Assembly: GCA_903927685.1 (NCBI GenBank)
Contig: CAIYOB010000616.1
Span: 1-15,069 of the forward strand
DNA length: 15,069 nucleotides
Direction: 5' to 3'
From: an uncultured Planctomycetaceae bacterium
GTDB lineage: Bacteria > Planctomycetota > Planctomycetia > Pirellulales > Pirellulaceae
The position numbers and the translations under genes are program-made. This document shows, piece by piece, positions 14,174 to 15,069 of this stretch. The notes under the pieces were generated by a model. It was not told the origin of the DNA. It made no database searches and saw only the letters and a list, made by a program, of their open reading frames with translations. The first letter of the stretch is position 1, and each line of letters begins with the position of its first letter.

Positions 14174-15069
14174 GCAGACGGACGGTGGAGGCCGCGTTGT
14201 CGTGGGAATACTGGCGGCGGGGCATGGTCTGGTTCGTGCCCGCGTCCCTGGGTGTCGTCCTGGCCGTGCTGCTGCTGTCGCTGTTGATCCAGTACGGATC
14301 GCGAGGTCTCCAGGTCGGCCGGTATCTGGATGGCGCGATCTTGCCGCTGGTGTTCTGGCTGCCGGTCGTCTTGTCGCTGGCGTCGTGGAAAGCGTTGCCC
14401 CGCCACTATCCGTTACCGGTGACCACCCGGCGCATCGTCCGCTGGTCGTTGCTGAACGGTGCCCTGGCAGCCGGAGGCATGTACCTCGTCATGGGGTTGG
14501 TGCTGAATGGGCTCCTCGGGGCTGCTTGGCCGCTGCTCGTGCCGCCGCTGTTGTGTATTTCGGTGTACATGGCATTTCAGGCGGTCCTGTGGTGGATCGG
14601 GCCGTCCCAGGCGGTCTTCGGCCTGCTGATCGTGATCCTGACGGGGCTGTTGGTCGCGGCGAACAAGCTGGCGGCGGTCGTGCCCGGCCTGGCCATCCAG
14701 GTAGACATCCCCACCACGACAGCTCAGCTAACCGCCGGACATGGCGCTGTGTGGCTGGGCGTCCTCGCCGCGTCGTACCTGCTGGCCGTCAACGGCGTCG
14801 CCCGCGACCGGCGCGGCGGTGCGTGGTCGCTGGCGTGGCTCGATGACTGGCGGCCTATGGCGGGAAGCCGGGCCCGCGTCGGGCAGCCGGGCGATGGCGG
14901 TTGTCCCTTCCGCTCGCTCCGATCGGCGCAGTTCTGGCTGGAGTGGCGGTCGAAAGGCCACTACATCCCCTGGACGATCGCCGGAACGGTGGGCAGTCTC
15001 TGGCTGTGCTTCGGCCTGCTGGATTTCACGGCGGGCCAAGTCCGGGAGACCTTGGGGGGGCTGACCGGA
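14170..15069 (+). CDS. ABC transporter permease, partial (runs off the window)
   Basis: An open frame from ATG at 14170 to the window end gives 300 codons without a stop, so the C-terminus is missing. After a short amphipathic start (SWEYWRRG) there are hydrophobic segments at about 20-41, 55-74, 95-117, 119-141, 144-166, 190-209 and 266-287, consistent with a polytopic inner-membrane permease. A cytoplasmic-looking loop at about 211-262 contains FWLEWRSKG. It starts with a 4-bp overlap on the ATPase stop, so it is the membrane partner of that protein. There is no similarity I can name beyond ABC-2-like permeases, so the assignment rests on topology and context. Confidence 0.85.
   Translation, partial: MSRRTVEAALSWEYWRRGMVWFVPASLGVVLAVLLLSLLIQYGSRGLQVGRYLDGAILPLVFWLPVVLSLASWKALPRHYPLPVTTRRIVRWSLLNGALAAGGMYLVMGLVLNGLLGAAWPLLVPPLLCISVYMAFQAVLWWIGPSQAVFGLLIVILTGLLVAANKLAAVVPGLAIQVDIPTTTAQLTAGHGAVWLGVLAASYLLAVNGVARDRRGGAWSLAWLDDWRPMAGSRARVGQPGDGGCPFRSLRSAQFWLEWRSKGHYIPWTIAGTVGSLWLCFGLLDFTAGQVRETLGGLTG

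Overview
The window is about 15 kb of GC-rich DNA that looks like a chromosomal segment of a planctomycete, probably Pirellulales-like. The taxonomy is inferred from gene content only. The indicators are a short HU-like protein with a Lys/Pro-rich C-terminal half, a DUF1080 protein, a GH172/DUF2961 protein, Tat-exported Gfo/Idh/MocA and phosphoesterase proteins, a Uma2-type nuclease and a FAS1 protein. There are no rRNA, tRNA, transposase, phage or CRISPR features.

Left part (1-1385, all minus strand): an exported DUF1080 (3-keto-glycoside hydrolase family) protein and an HU-family nucleoid protein. Between them lies a textbook rho-independent terminator for the HU gene.

Centre-left (1386-7110, minus strand): a compact [NiFe]-hydrogenase maturation operon in the order hypB-hypF-hypC-hypD-hypE. 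Three junctions are tight: 4-bp stop/start overlaps at hypB/hypF and hypC/hypD, and a 7-bp gap at hypF/hypC. Only hypD/hypE is loose (251 bp), and that gap carries a 92-bp element bounded by 22-bp inverted repeats. All catalytic signatures for making the Fe(CN)2CO group are present: the HypF domains, HypC Cys2, the HypD cysteines and the HypE C-terminal PRIC. There is no hypA, no hydrogenase structural gene and no maturation protease in the window, and HypB lacks the N-terminal nickel-binding extension.

Centre-right (7401-12618): a Uma2-family nuclease diverges from hypB. Then come a secreted GH172-type glycoside hydrolase and a Tat-exported calcineurin-like phosphoesterase (plus strand), a convergent secreted FAS1-domain protein (minus strand), and a Tat-exported Gfo/Idh/MocA oxidoreductase (plus strand). 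With the DUF1080 protein these suggest extracytoplasmic carbohydrate processing, although they are not one operon.

Right end (12821-15069, plus strand): a YtrA/YhcF-type GntR repressor, an ABC ATPase and a membrane permease. The genes overlap by 4 bp at each junction and are preceded by a palindromic GTATTA-N6-TAATAC operator candidate. The permease runs off the window.

I see no clearly new multi-gene system. The most distinctive items are the hyp operon without hypA or hydrogenase genes, the inverted-repeat element that splits it, and several short palindromic or tandem repeats at gene borders that look like dispersed genomic repeats.
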